A DNA stretch of 64,000 nt from JACCTU01 sp963809175 (lineage in GTDB: Bacteria > Actinomycetota > Thermoleophilia > Gaiellales > Gaiellaceae), in contig CAWEIK010000001.1 in assembly GCA_963809175.1 (NCBI GenBank), forward strand, positions 62,001-126,000, in the 5' to 3' direction. Each line of letters opens with the position of its first letter. The stretch's first letter is position 1. Positions 46,962 to 56,592 of this stretch are shown piece by piece. Below the pieces are notes generated by a model. It made no database searches. It saw only the letters and a program-made list of their open reading frames with translations, and was not told where the DNA came from. The position numbers and the translations under genes are program-made.

Positions 46962-49183
46962 GTGTCACCTCTCAAGCATTCGAACAACTTCGCCGCCCGC
47001 ATGGGCCGCTGGAGTGCGAGCCACTGGAAGACCGCGGTCTTCGGCTGGCTCGCGTTCGTCGTCGCGTCCTTCGTGATCGGCAACGCCGTCGGCACGAAGT
47101 ACCTCGAGACGAGCGACACCAACGTCGGCGAGGCTCGGCAGGCCGACAAGATCATCGAGGCCGGCTTCCCGCAGACCAACGACGAGATGGGCGAGATCGT
47201 GCTCATCCAGTCGAAGACGCTGAACGCCAGCGATCCCGCCTTCCGCGCCGTGATCACGGACGTGACGAAGACGCTCGACGCGTTCCCGCAGGTCACGAAG
47301 CTGCGACTCGCCGCTCGAGACCGGTCACGCCGACCTCGTCTCGAAGGACGGCCGCTCGGTGATGATCGTCTTCAGCCCGAAGGGCGACTACGACCAGGCG
47401 CTCACGTACATCGCCACGATCGAGGCCGCCGTCGACAAGGCGGAGAAGCGCCACCCCGGCTTCTCGGTCGAGGAGCTCGGCAGCGTCACGACCGAGCGCG
47501 ACACCACCGCCGCGTTCAACAGCATGCTCGCGAAGGCCGGGATGATCGCCATCCCGCTGACCCTCGTGATCCTGCTGCTCGTGTTCGGGTCGGTCGTCGC
47601 GGCCGCGATTCCGCTGCTGCTGGCGATCACCGCCGTCTTCACGACCACCGCGTTGATCGCGATCCCGAGCCAGTTCATCCCGGTCGACGAGTCGATCGCG
47701 GAAGTCATCCTCCTGATCGGCCTGGCGGTCGGCATCGACTACTCGCTCTTCTACCTCCGGCGCGAGCGCGAAGAGCGTGCAGCCGGGCGGAGCGAGAGCG
47801 CTGCGCTCGAGGCCGCCGCGGCCACTTCCGGCCGGGCAGTCCTGGTCTCCGGCGTGACCGTCCTGATCGCGATGGGCGGCATGTTCTTCTCCGGCGACAA
47901 GACGTTCATGTCCTTCTCGATCGGCACGATGATGGTCGTCGCGGTCGCGATGATCGGCTCGCTCACCGTGCTGCCCGCACTGCTCTCGAAGCTCGGCGAT
48001 CGCGTCGAGAAGGGCCGTGTCCCCTTCGTGCATCGGCTTCGCCGCAAGGACGGAGACGTCGCGCGTCTGGGGAGCGATCCTCACTCGTGTCCTCCGCCGG
48101 CCGGTCGTCTCGGTCGTCGCGGCGACGGCGATCCTCCTCGCCCTCGCGGCGCCGGCGTTGACGCTCAACACCGCCACGACCGGCGTCGACGACATCTCGA
48201 TCCCCGAGATCGAGCCGATCAAGCACCTCGAGGCCGCCTTCCCCGGTGGCAACGAGCCCGCGCAGGTCGCGATCCAGGCGAACGACGTCACCTCCGAGCC
48301 GGTCCGGCAGGCAATCGCCGAGCTGGAGCGGAAGGCACTCGCCAGCGGCCAGATGAGCAACCCGATCGAGGTCGAGGTCAGCGCCGACAAGACCGTCGCC
48401 GTGGTCGACATCCCGCTCGCCGGGAACGGCACCGACGACGCGTCGGTCGCGGCCCTCTCGACCCTGAGGGACGAGTTGGTCCCGCAGACGGTCGGCAGCG
48501 TCGAAGGTGTCGAGTACGCCGTCGGCGGCATGACCGCGGCCGACCAGGACTGGAGCGCAGGCATGAAGCGCTCCGTGCCGATCGTCTTCGGCTTCGTCCT
48601 GCTCTTCGCGTTCCTCCTGATGCTGATCTCGTTCCGCTCGATCGTGGTCGCAGCCAAGGCGATCGTCCTCAACCTGCTCTCCGTGGCAGCCGCGTACGGT
48701 GTCCTCGTCGCGGTCTTCCAGTGGGGCTGGGGCGAGAACCTGCTCGACTTCGAGGCGAACGGCGGCATCACCCCGTGGTTGCCGATGTTCCTGTTCGTGA
48801 TCCTGTTCGGGCTCTCGATGGACTACCACGTGTTCATCATCAGCCGCATCCGCGAGGCCTATGACCGCGGCCTCTCGAACGAGCAGGCAGTCATGCACGG
48901 GATCAAGACGACCGCCGGTGTGGTCACCAGCGCCGCCGTCGTCATGGTCGGCACCTTCTCGGTGTTCGCGCTGCTGCCGCTCATCGACATGAAGGAGATG
49001 GGCATCGGCCTCGCGGCCGCAGTGCTCATCGACGCCACGCTCGTCCGCGCAGTGCTGCTGCCCGCGACGATGAAGCTGCTCGGCGACCGCAACTGGTACC
49101 TGCCGAAGTGGCTCGAGTGGCTGCCGAAGCTGGAGCACTCGGAGCCGGCCCCCGAGGCCCCTCCCGCTCCCGCCGCGGCCTAG
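46962..49183 (+). CDS. MMPL/RND-family transporter, two frameshifts
   Basis: About 740 residues from GTG 46962, which has a strong AAAAGGAG ribosome-binding site. The family usually exports lipids or hydrophobic compounds. Helix 1 (TAVFGWLAFVVASFVIGNAV), then a periplasmic loop, a break near 47310, and helices 2-6 with LIGLAVGIDYSLFYLRRERE (MMPL signature). After a second break near 48050 comes helix 7 (PVVSVVAATAILLALAAPAL), a second loop, and helices 8-12 with VILFGLSMDYHVFIISRIRE. It ends with a Pro/Ala-rich tail and a terminator. The two halves show the internal repeat typical of RND proteins. Confidence 0.9.
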
Positions 49184-49196
49184 CTCCACCCCGAAC

Positions 49197-49230
49197 GCGC
49201 CCCGGTCTCGCAGCTGCGAGGCCGGGGCGC
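49197..49230 (+). terminator. Terminator hairpin after MMPL gene
   Basis: GCGCCCCGG-T-CTCGCAG and CTGCGAG-G-CCGGGGCGC form a 17-bp stem with one T-G wobble, followed by TCCTCTTT. It starts 13 bases after the transporter stop codon and precedes the hydrolase gene, which has its own ribosome-binding site. Confidence 0.82.
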
Positions 49231-49259
49231 TCCTCTTTCGATCGACAGGAGCTGTTCCC

Positions 49260-50558
49260 ATGACCAGCATCACGCTCGCAACGAGCCGGCAGTCGACCCG
49301 ATGGACACGGGTCGCCGGCGCGGTACGAAACGAAGTCGCGCTCGCGCGGCTCGCGATCGGCGTCGTCGCACTGCACGTCGTCGACGACAACTTCTTGCAG
49401 CCGAACCCCGGAACTTCGGCCGGCGACCATCTGTTCGGCGGGCTCGTCCCGCTCGCGGCGCTCGTCGCCGCGGCGGCGTTCTACGGCCGCGTGCGCGCCG
49501 GGGCGCGCGCGACGATCGCGCTCCTCATCGGCTTCTTCGGCGTCCTCGCCGGCACGGAGGCGATCCACTACACGCTGGGCGTCGGCCCGTCCGGCGACGA
49601 CTACACGGGTCTGCTGTCGGTCCCCGCCGGCCTCACGTTGCTCGGGCTCGGCGTCGTGACGCTGTGGAGATCACGGCGTCGCGACGACCGGCTCTGGTGG
49701 CGCTACGGCCGCCGGCTGCTCTTCACCGCCGGTGTGCTCTTCGCAGCGGTCGCCGTCCTGATCCCGGTCGCGGTCTCGTACGTCGTCACCCACGCGGGGC
49801 GCGACCATGTCCCGACGGCCGACCTGGGCGCCGCCTACGAGCAGGTCGAGTTCCGAACGAGCGACGGGCTCCTCCTGAAGGGCTGGTACATCGAGTCCAA
49901 GAACGGAGCCGCGGTGATCTCGTTCCCCGGCCGCGCGTCCTCCCAGAAGCGGGCCAAGCTGCTCGCCCGCCACGGCTACGGCGTCCTGCTCTTCGACCGC
50001 CGCGGCGAGGGCGAGAGCGAGGGCGACCCGAACCTCTTCGGCTGGCAGGGAGAGCGAGACGTCCACGCGGCAGTCAAGTTCCTGCAGGGGCGTCCCGACG
50101 TCGACCCGGATCGGATCGGCGGCATCGGCCTCTCGGTCGGCGGCGAGATGATGATCGAGGCCGCCGCAGAGTCGACCGCGCTGAAGGCGATCGTCTCCGA
50201 GGGCGCGAGCGGTCGGTCGGTCCGCGACGAGCTCGCGAACCCGGGCGGCAGGTGGCAGGAGCTGATCGGCACCGGTGTGGCGACCGCGGCGACGGCGCTC
50301 TTCACCGACAACGTGCCGCCGGCCGATCTCCAGAGCCTCGTGCCGAAGATCTCGGGCGCGGTGTTCTTCGTCTACGGCGAGCGCGGCCAGGCACCGGAGA
50401 AGCCCGCCAACGACGCCTTCTACGCGGCTGCGCGCGGGACGAAGGAGATCTGGGAGGTCCCGGGCTCCGGGCACATGGGCGGCACCGAGGCGCAACCCGT
50501 CGAGTACGAGCGGCGCATCGTCGCCTTCTTCGACCGCACGTTGCTCGGCGAGCGTTGA
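49260..50558 (+). CDS. Membrane-anchored alpha/beta hydrolase
   Basis: Intact, 432 residues. The N-terminal 180 residues hold four or five helices (LVPLAALVAAAAFYGRVRAG, ATIALLIGFFGVLAGTEAIH, LLSVPAGLTLLGLGVVTLW, LFTAGVLFAAVAVLIPVAV). The C-terminal hydrolase domain starts VEFRTSDGLLLKGWYIESK. It has YGVLLFDRRGEGESEGDPN, the nucleophile elbow GGIGLSVGGEMMIEAAAES (GxSxGG) and the late His in EVPGSGHMGGTEAQPVEY, completing a Ser-His-acid triad. The active site probably faces outside. The ATG has GGAG 8 bases upstream. It converges with the next gene almost without gap. Confidence 0.87.
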   Translation: MTSITLATSRQSTRWTRVAGAVRNEVALARLAIGVVALHVVDDNFLQPNPGTSAGDHLFGGLVPLAALVAAAAFYGRVRAGARATIALLIGFFGVLAGTEAIHYTLGVGPSGDDYTGLLSVPAGLTLLGLGVVTLWRSRRRDDRLWWRYGRRLLFTAGVLFAAVAVLIPVAVSYVVTHAGRDHVPTADLGAAYEQVEFRTSDGLLLKGWYIESKNGAAVISFPGRASSQKRAKLLARHGYGVLLFDRRGEGESEGDPNLFGWQGERDVHAAVKFLQGRPDVDPDRIGGIGLSVGGEMMIEAAAESTALKAIVSEGASGRSVRDELANPGGRWQELIGTGVATAATALFTDNVPPADLQSLVPKISGAVFFVYGERGQAPEKPANDAFYAAARGTKEIWEVPGSGHMGGTEAQPVEYERRIVAFFDRTLLGER

Positions 50559-50559
50559 G

Positions 50560-51021
50560 CTAGAGCAAGGACGACACGTCGCAACCGCGGCGCCGGAGCT
50601 CCGGCGCCGCGTCCACGAGGGTGTCGTGCGCGAAGTTCGCCAGGCCATACGCGCGGTACATGTGCGACGAAGCGTCCTTCTGCTTCGACTTCGCCAGCAT
50701 CGCTCGCCCGTACTCCGTGAGCATCCCCGCCATGAAGGTCTTCGTCGCGCGCAGTGCGGGGTCGCTCGGGTTCGACGTCTCGACGCGCACGGTCGCCTTG
50801 CGTGCCTCGGCGACCACTTCGGCCGCGCTCGCCTCGCCGCGCCGGTAGTCGTCGCCCCAGATCCCGAGCGCGGTCATGCTCAGCTCGGTCCTCGCGATGA
50901 ACTGCTTGTCCGTCGCAGAGCAGGTGTGTTCCGCCGTCGCGCCGCGCCCGTGTCCTCCGCTCGTGAGGAGCACCACCGCAGCGAATGACGCCAGCCCTGC
51001 CGCAATCAGGCCATTACGCAC
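50560..51021 (-). CDS. Small secreted helical protein of unknown function
   Basis: 153 residues with a signal sequence (NGLIAAGLASFAAVVLLTSG), after which the mature part is mostly alpha-helical and contains two Cys (ATAEHTCSATDKQFIARTEL and ELRRRGCDVSSLL) near its two ends, likely a disulfide. The middle (GEASAAEVVAEARKATVRVE, LTEYGRAMLAKSKQKDASSH) has no motif I recognise. Its stop is one base from that of the hydrolase on the other strand. Probably its own transcription unit together with the gene at 51073. Confidence 0.72.
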   Translation of the reverse strand: MRNGLIAAGLASFAAVVLLTSGGHGRGATAEHTCSATDKQFIARTELSMTALGIWGDDYRRGEASAAEVVAEARKATVRVETSNPSDPALRATKTFMAGMLTEYGRAMLAKSKQKDASSHMYRAYGLANFAHDTLVDAAPELRRRGCDVSSLL

Positions 51022-51072
51022 CGCAGGGTCATCTTCGGGCGGATCGGGCCGGCAGTCGATACCCCTTTTGAG

Positions 51073-51669
51073 CTAGGTCCTCCAGATCGGGTCCATGACC
51101 CAGAGCTCCAGCCGCTCCACGGCGTGCTCGAGGTCCGATCTCGTCAGGCGGTAGGGAGTCGCGTAGTCGACGCTCTCGACGACGGGCCGCGGCTCGGTGC
51201 CCTCGATCGCCAGCAGGACGTAGCGGATCGGGAGCCCGTGCGCGACCACGAGCACGGTCTCCTCCGGCCGCCCGAGCACCTTCCGGAAGCCTCGGGCGAA
51301 GCGCTCGGCGACCCCGGCGCGGCTCTCGCCGCCGGCGGGGATCTCGACCGGCGAGCGGTCACGCGCCCAGGCCCGGTACGCCTCCAGCAGCCCGCCCTCG
51401 AACTCTCCGACGTGGATGTCGTTCAGCTCCGGCAGCACGAGCCGCGGGACGTCACGGCCTGCCAGAGCGACGTCCGCGGTCTGCCTCGTCCGCTCGAACT
51501 CCGTCACCACGCACAGGCCGATCGGCGTCTCCCGGAGCGCCTCGCCGAGCTGGCGGGCCTGCGCGACGCCCTCCTCGGTGAGCGGCCCGGCGAGCCCCGG
51601 ATCGCCGTTCATCACGCCCTTGACCGAGAACTCGCTCTCCCCGTGCCGGGCCAGGATCGCCGTCTTCAC
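51073..51669 (-). CDS. Histidine phosphatase (phosphoglycerate mutase-like)
   Basis: 198 residues from GTG 51669. TAILARHGESEFSVKGVMNG carries the RHG motif with the phospho-His. PLTEEGVAQARQLGEAL, VVTEFERTRQTADVALAG, LNDIHVGEFEGGLLEAYRAW and VLVVAHGLPIRYVLLAIEG (second catalytic His) follow. The family removes phosphate from small molecules; the substrate is not predictable. It is divergent from the lipid kinase at 51768 with about 100 bases of spacer. Confidence 0.88.
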   Translation of the reverse strand: MKTAILARHGESEFSVKGVMNGDPGLAGPLTEEGVAQARQLGEALRETPIGLCVVTEFERTRQTADVALAGRDVPRLVLPELNDIHVGEFEGGLLEAYRAWARDRSPVEIPAGGESRAGVAERFARGFRKVLGRPEETVLVVAHGLPIRYVLLAIEGTEPRPVVESVDYATPYRLTRSDLEHAVERLELWVMDPIWRT

Positions 51670-51767
51670 GGCGGCGGATCCTACGCGTGCCGGGGTGCGG
51701 CTGGCCGCACCCCGAGACGCCTGCACGCCGCCTGTTCGGGAACGGCGCGTGGTGCGAGCCTCTTCCC

Positions 51768-52712
51768 ATGTCGACGGCTCAAGCACTCGCCCCCAGCGCA
51801 TTCGCTCCCGCATCGCCCGCAGCAGCTCCTCGGCGCCTTCGGTCGCTCTCCCCCCATCTGCTGCTGGTTGCGAACGGAAACGCGAGTGGCCTGAGCCGTC
51901 GCCCCTCTCTTGTCAAAGACTCGGCGCAGCTGCTCCGCTCAGCGGGAGCGCGCGTCGAGACCCGCATCACGGCGTCCCTCGAGGAGCTCGACCACGCGCT
52001 CGCCACGGCTGAGCGGCGGGTCGTGCTCCTCGGGGGCGATGGGTCTGTCCACGCGGCGGCGAACTCGCGCTTCAGGACCGAGCTCGCGCTGATCCCGGCC
52101 GGCGGCGCGAACAACGTCGCCCGCAGCCTCGGCATCCCCTCGGACTTCGCCGCCGCGGCACGCCTCGCAGTCGAGGGGCGCGCACGGCCGATCGACGCGA
52201 TCGCCGTCGAGACGCCGACGCAGCGCTACCTCGCGGTCGAGGGCGTCAGCGCCGGGTTCCACGCGCTCGCCCGCTCGCGGTACACCGCCGTGAACTCCGC
52301 CGACGTCCGCGCCGGCATCCGCGCAGGACTCGGCGCGATCGCGCGCTTCGAGCCGTTCACGATCGCGCTTGGGCTGGACGGCGAGTGCGCCCTCGTGCGC
52401 ATCGGTCAGCTCTTCGTCGCGAACATGCCGCTCTTCGGCCCCGGTCTGCGGGTCGCCCCGGCGGATCCCCGCGACGGCCTGCTCGACGTCGTCACGATCG
52501 ACGCCGGACGCGGCGCCCTGCTCGGCCTCCTGCCCCGGCTCCGCCGCGGCACGCACCTCGGCCGCCCCGGCGTCACGCACACGCGGGCCCGCACGATCAG
52601 GATCGCGACCCGCGGACGCTCGCCCGTGATCGCCGACACGACCAACGTCGGCGACACCGTGGAGCTCTCGATCGCACCGCGCGCGCTCGACCTCGTCGGA
52701 GCCGCGGCATGA
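51768..52712 (+). CDS. Diacylglycerol/lipid kinase catalytic-domain protein
   Basis: 314 residues from ATG 51768. Begins HLLLVANGNASGLSRRPSLV (first strand and loop), then VVLLGGDGSVHAAANSRFRT (GGDG nucleotide motif), LALIPAGGANNVARSLGIP, YLAVEGVSAGFHALARSRYT and LFGPGLRVAPADPRDGLLDV, all typical of the DAGK_cat/YegS family. The usual GGTxND is changed to GGANN. It phosphorylates a lipid hydroxyl at the inner membrane surface. The stop overlaps the ATG of the MFS gene (ATGA). The N-terminal 25 residues are Ala/Pro-rich and may not all be translated. Confidence 0.88.
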   Translation: MSTAQALAPSAFAPASPAAAPRRLRSLSPHLLLVANGNASGLSRRPSLVKDSAQLLRSAGARVETRITASLEELDHALATAERRVVLLGGDGSVHAAANSRFRTELALIPAGGANNVARSLGIPSDFAAAARLAVEGRARPIDAIAVETPTQRYLAVEGVSAGFHALARSRYTAVNSADVRAGIRAGLGAIARFEPFTIALGLDGECALVRIGQLFVANMPLFGPGLRVAPADPRDGLLDVVTIDAGRGALLGLLPRLRRGTHLGRPGVTHTRARTIRIATRGRSPVIADTTNVGDTVELSIAPRALDLVGAAA

Positions 52713-53940
52713 CCAGCATCGCCTTCACCCGCCCCGCCGCCCTTCCCTGGCTCCGGCTCCCGTACGTCGTCGCCTTCGCCGCCGCGGCGCTCGCCGCCGG
52801 CCTCGGGCGCGCGGTCACGACGAGCTACCTGCCGCTCCTGCTCGAGCGGATCAACGACGCGCCCGGCCTGATCGGGATGGTCATGCTCGTCAACGCCGCG
52901 GCCGGAATGGCTGTGCCGCTGGTCGTCGGGATCTGGAGCGACCGGCTCGCGCGCAGCGGCCGCGGTCGCCGACTGCCGTTCATCCTCGGCGGCTCGATCG
53001 TCACTGCGGGAGGGCTGATCGCGATCGCGCTCGGCTCGTCGAGCTCGTACCTCGTGCTCGCGCTCTCCGCAGCCGTCGTCTACGTCGGCCTGAACTCCGT
53101 CACGACCGCCCACCGCGCGCTGATCCCGGAAGCGTTCGACGCCTCGGGTCGTCCGAAGGCGACGAGCGCACAGGAGCTCGCCATGCTCGTCGGCGGCCTG
53201 CTCGGCCTCGCCGTCGGCGGCGCGCTCACCGGCCTCGCGATCTGGGCGCCCTTCGCGCTCACGGCCGTGCTCGTCCCGCTGCTCGCCCTGCCGACGATCC
53301 GGCGCGTTTCCGAGCCCGAGGATCGTCGCGCCTGCGACGGCTGCTGCTGCGGGGAACCCCACCTCCTACTACCTCCGCGCGGCGCTCCGCCCGGGCGTCC
53401 GCGGCTTCCTGCTCGCGCAGATCCTCTGGGTGCTCGGCTACGCCGCCCTCCCCGCGTTCTTCCTCCTGTACGCGGAAGCCGAGCTCGGGCTCGGCCCGAG
53501 CGTCGCGTCGCTCTGGCTCGCCGGCTTCGGGCTCGCGACCGGCATGGGCATCGTCCTCGCCGGCCGCGTCAAGAACCCGGCGCTCCACCGCCCGCTGCTT
53601 CTCGCTCGGGGTCGCCCTGCTCGGCGGCGGCTTCCTCGGCGTCGGCGCCTCCACGAGCCTCGTGCCGGTCGGCGGCGCGCTCGTCCTCGGCGCAGCAGGC
53701 TTCGGGCTCGTCTCGACGCTCGGCTTCCCGCTCTTCTCGACGCTGATCCCGGAGCGCGAGGCGGGCGCCTACACGGCCCTCTACTTCTCCGTGCGCGCGA
53801 TCTCGTCCACCATCGCGCTTCCCGCGGCGGGCTGGACGGTTCAGGCGACGGGGAGCTACCGCTCACTCTTCCTCCTCGGAGGGATCGCGACCCTGACCGC
53901 GCTCGTCCCGCTCGTCGGCGTCCCGCGTGTCAAGAGCCGC
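52709..53940 (+). CDS. MFS-type transporter, two frameshifts
   Basis: Major-facilitator protein with about 12 helices. Starts TSIAFTRPAALPWLRLPYVV and has the loop 2-3 motif GIWSDRLARSGRGRRLPFIL that marks the family. LALSAAVVYVGLNSVTTAHR and LVGGLLGLAVGGALTGLAIW follow. After breaks near 53328 and 53600 it continues YALPAFFLLYAEAELGLGPS and YTALYFSVRAISSTIALPAA. It ends LVGVPRVKSR, where the reading frame passes into a PAP2 domain without a stop. The border at 53940 is therefore arbitrary. Its start overlaps the lipid-kinase stop in ATGA, pointing to joint translation. A lipid-linked substrate would suit the context but is inference. Confidence 0.8.
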
Positions 53941-55347
53941 CTGCGGCTCGCGCTCGGGCTGCTCGCCGTCGTCCCGGTGCTCGGGCTGCTCGTCGCGCAG
54001 ACCGAGGCGCACCGCGTTCGACGAGTGGCTCTACAGCGCGATCAACGGACTCGGCCCCGGCCCGGAGTTGCTCTGGACGGTCCTCGACCCGCACACGCGG
54101 AACTACCTGGTCTTGATCGTCTTCGGCGGTCGCCGCCGCCGCGGTCACGAACCTGCGCAGCGTCCCGGCGACCTTCGCGCGCGTGCTCGGCTCCGCGATC
54201 GCTCGCGTGGGGCCTGCTCGAGGCCGTGTACGCCGTCTACGACCGGCCCCGGCCGGAAGAGGTCGTCGCCGACCCGAGCCTCCACGGGCACTCGTGGGCG
54301 CACCTGAACTCGTTCCCGAGCGGTCACATGGCGATCACCGCGGCACTCGCCGTCGCCGTGGCGCTCCGCTTCCCGCGCCTGCGCTACGCGCTCTGGGCGT
54401 ACATCGGCGCCGTCGCGTTCACGCGCGTGTTCTTCGGCGCGCACTTCCCGCTCGACGTCGTCGCGGGCACCGCGCTCGGAACGGCCAGCGCGCTCCTCGT
54501 CGCAACTGCGTTCGACCGGCGCGCCGCCGGACCGACCGTGACAGACGCCGAGCCGTTGGACGACGACGCATCGTTCGTCGCCGTGATGCCGTCACACAAC
54601 GACGTTCCCGACCGCGCGCTCGTCCGCGAGGTGCTCGCGCACGTCGACGGGCTGGTGCTCGTCGACGACGGCTCGAGACGCGACGTCGCCGAGCAGCTCG
54701 ACGCGCTCGCCGAGGAGTTCGGCACGCAGCTCGTCCGGCAGCCCGCGCAGAGCGGCAAGGGCTCCGCGGTGCGCGCAGGGATCGAGCGAGCGGTCGGCGC
54801 CGACGCCGTTCTGGTGATCGACGCGGACGGCCAGCATCCGGCAGACGCGATTCCCGCTTTCCTCGCAGCCGCGCGCGACGCGGAGCTCGTGATCGGCGAT
54901 CGCTTCGGCGATCTCGCTCAGATGCCGGCGCAGCGCCGCTTCGCGAACCGCGCGACGCGCAGGCTGTTCGAGCTCGCGACCGGCCGTGAGGTGCGGGACA
55001 CGCAGAACGGCATGCGGCTGCTCCGAGGGCGCGCGCTGGAGACGCTGCCCTCGGGCGGCTACGAGGCCGAGACCGAGCACCTGCGGCGCGTGCTCCGCGC
55101 GGGCGTGCCGGTCGCGTGGGTCGCTATCCCGGCGATCTACGGAGCGGAGCGAAGCTCGTTCCGGCCGGCGCGCGATGGGGCTCGGGTGCTGTGGGCCCTG
55201 GTGCGACCGCTCGGACCGTCCAACCGGCCGCAAGGCCGAGGAGAACTCCGAGCGCGCTTCCCGCAAGGACGTCGCTGGCGTAGTGCACTCCCAGGTACAC
55301 GCGCGACAGCGCCACGACCGCGGCGAGTGCCAGCAGCGGTCGCCTGA
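53941..55347 (+). CDS. PAP2 phosphatase domain fused to a family 2 glycosyltransferase (dolichyl-phosphate sugar synthase-like), frameshifted
   Basis: First a membrane helix (LALGLLAVVPVLGLLVA), then, after breaks near 54010 and 54130-54210, FDEWLYSAINGLGPGPELLW, LEAVYAVYDRPRPEEVVADP (motif 1), NSFPSGHMAITAALAVAVAL (motif 2) and TRVFFGAHFPLDVVAGTALG (motif 3), a complete PAP2 domain. Without a stop it continues into SFVAVMPSHNDVPDRALV, GLVLVDDGSRRDVAEQLDAL, VLVIDADGQHPADAIPAFLA (DxD), ELVIGDRFGDLAQMPAQRRF and EVRDTQNGMRLLRGRALETL, a DPM1-like GT2 domain. The C-terminal tail after about 55200 has low plausibility and overlaps the next gene, so the true end is probably earlier. It may recycle and glycosylate polyprenyl phosphates. 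Confidence 0.78.
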   Translation: MRLALGLLAVVPVLGLLVAQTEAHRVRRVALQRDQRTRPRPGVALDGPRPAHAELPGLDRLRRSPPPRSRTCAASRRPSRACSAPRSLAWGLLEAVYAVYDRPRPEEVVADPSLHGHSWAHLNSFPSGHMAITAALAVAVALRFPRLRYALWAYIGAVAFTRVFFGAHFPLDVVAGTALGTASALLVATAFDRRAAGPTVTDAEPLDDDASFVAVMPSHNDVPDRALVREVLAHVDGLVLVDDGSRRDVAEQLDALAEEFGTQLVRQPAQSGKGSAVRAGIERAVGADAVLVIDADGQHPADAIPAFLAAARDAELVIGDRFGDLAQMPAQRRFANRATRRLFELATGREVRDTQNGMRLLRGRALETLPSGGYEAETEHLRRVLRAGVPVAWVAIPAIYGAERSSFRPARDGARVLWALVRPLGPSNRPQGRGELRARFPQGRRWRSALPGTRATAPRPRRVPAAVA

Positions 55348-55726
55348 GCCGCGGGTAGAACATCCCCACCGCAACCGCCGCCGCGAACGCCGTGGCGGCG
55401 TGGCCCGACGGGAACGACGCGGACGCGGGGATCACGCCCACGGCGTCGATGCCCGAGACCGGCGGGCGCGAGCGGTCGAACAGCTCCTTGAAGACCGTCA
55501 CGAGCAACCCGGCCGCAGCGACGGCCCCGAACGCTGCGAGCGTCGCTCGCGGCAGGCAGCGCCGGCGGCAGTCGCCCGCCGCACCGAGCATCGCGATCAG
55601 CGGCCACTTGACCCACCAGGCGGACGCGAGGAGCATCGCGAACGTGGCCGGGCCCCAGCGGATGTCCTCACCGAAAGCAGAGGTCGCGCCGTCGCCGGCG
55701 CGGAGCAGCTCGATCACCGAACTCAA
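55124..55726 (-). CDS. PAP2-superfamily membrane phosphatase
   Basis: About 200 residues, from TTG 55726 or GTG 55717. KELFDRSRPPVSGIDAVG (motif 1), ASFPSGHAATAFAAAVAVGM (motif 2) and ALSRVYLGVHYASDVLAGSA (motif 3) give the full catalytic set on five to six helices. The last 35 residues overlap the 3' end of the GT2 reading frame on the other strand over about 220 bases. The family usually ends soon after the GLAAGW helix, so one of the two tails is probably created by an indel. Likely acts on phosphatidic acid or undecaprenyl pyrophosphate. Confidence 0.84.
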   Translation of the reverse strand: MSSVIELLRAGDGATSAFGEDIRWGPATFAMLLASAWWVKWPLIAMLGAAGDCRRRCLPRATLAAFGAVAAAGLLVTVFKELFDRSRPPVSGIDAVGVIPASASFPSGHAATAFAAAVAVGMFYPRLRRPLLALAAVVALSRVYLGVHYASDVLAGSALGVLLGLAAGWTVRAVAPGPTAPEPHRAPAGTSFAPLRRSPG

Positions 55727-55786
55727 CGAGGCTCAGGATAGCTGGGCGACGAACCAGCCCCGGTCGCGCGAGAGCCAGCGGCGCCA

Positions 55787-56567
55787 TCAGAGGATGAGGC
55801 TTCGATAGTCGAGGACGTGCTTCATGCCGATGCTCGAGTACAGCGCCAGAGCCGGCGAGTTCTCGGGCCGCACGAACAAGCAGACCGAGGGCGTCCGCTC
55901 GAGCAAGAGCCGGCAGAGATCCCGCATGCGCTCGCTTCGCGTACCCCTGCTGTCGCGCCTCCGGGTCGACCCACACCTGCTGGAGCTGAACCGCGGCGGG
56001 CGTCCACGCAGACGCCTCCGCCTTGAAGAGGATCACGTCGTCCTCGAGCCAGACCCACGAGCGGCCGTCCTCGATCTGCGCGCGCGTTCGCCAGCGGAAG
56101 CCGTCGGGGTCGCGCGCGAGCGGATTCACGCCGAGCTCTTCCTCGTGCGCCAGCGCGCACGCCGGCAAGAGGCGATCGAGGTCGGCCGACGTGGCTGGTC
56201 GCAACCCGCTCTCGCCGGCCTCCGGCGGCTCTTCGAGCGAGAACACGGGCTGCCCGGGGCGATCCTCGCGCGGCACGCCGAAGCGCCTCTGCGCCGCCGC
56301 CCACAGCTCACCGACCGCGCCCTCCTCGCCGATGATCATCCGCGCGCGCGAGCGTTCGACGCGCCGGGCGAAGCGATCGCACCCCTCCCCCGCGGGCACG
56401 ACGTTCGCACCGAGGTGGCAGAGCGCGGCGAGACCGTCGTCACCGGCGACGGCGACGAACCGCCCGAGCCCGCGACGGGCCACGTCCTCGAGGAAGACGC
56501 GCTCGACCGGCTCGCGTGCGCAGAACGCCAGGATCTGCTCGAGCCGCGGTTCCAGGAGCTCTCCCAC
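55787..56567 (-). CDS. DUF4081 plus GNAT acetyltransferase, one frameshift
   Basis: Two-domain actinobacterial type. The N-terminal DUF4081-like part (GRFVAVAGDDGLAALCHLGA, NVVPAGEGCDRFARRVERS, GEEGAVGELWAAAQRRFGVP) is followed by a GNAT domain: LRPATSADLDRLLPACALA, DPDGFRWRTRAQIEDGRSW, QLQQVWVDPEARQQGYAKR (acetyl-CoA loop). After a break near 55920-55935 the end MRDLCRLLLERTPSVCLFV and NSPALALYSSIGMKHVLDY restores the normal C-terminus with a TGA at 55787-55789. It acetylates an unknown amine. It is divergent from deoD. Confidence 0.86.
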
Positions 56568-56592
56568 CGATGAGAAGATAGGTTCTCGCCCG

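Noticed and set aside
55201..55347. C-terminal 50 residues of the PAP2-GT2 protein as a real domain
   Set aside because: The sequence is Arg/Pro-rich, has no similarity to the GT2 family and lies opposite the conserved end of the minus-strand PAP2 gene. It probably results from an indel that removed the stop.
55668..55786. Extension of the GNAT gene to a stop at 55668
   Set aside because: The family C-terminus (LALYSSIGMKHVLDY) is restored in another frame, ending at 55787. The longer tail is frameshift product.
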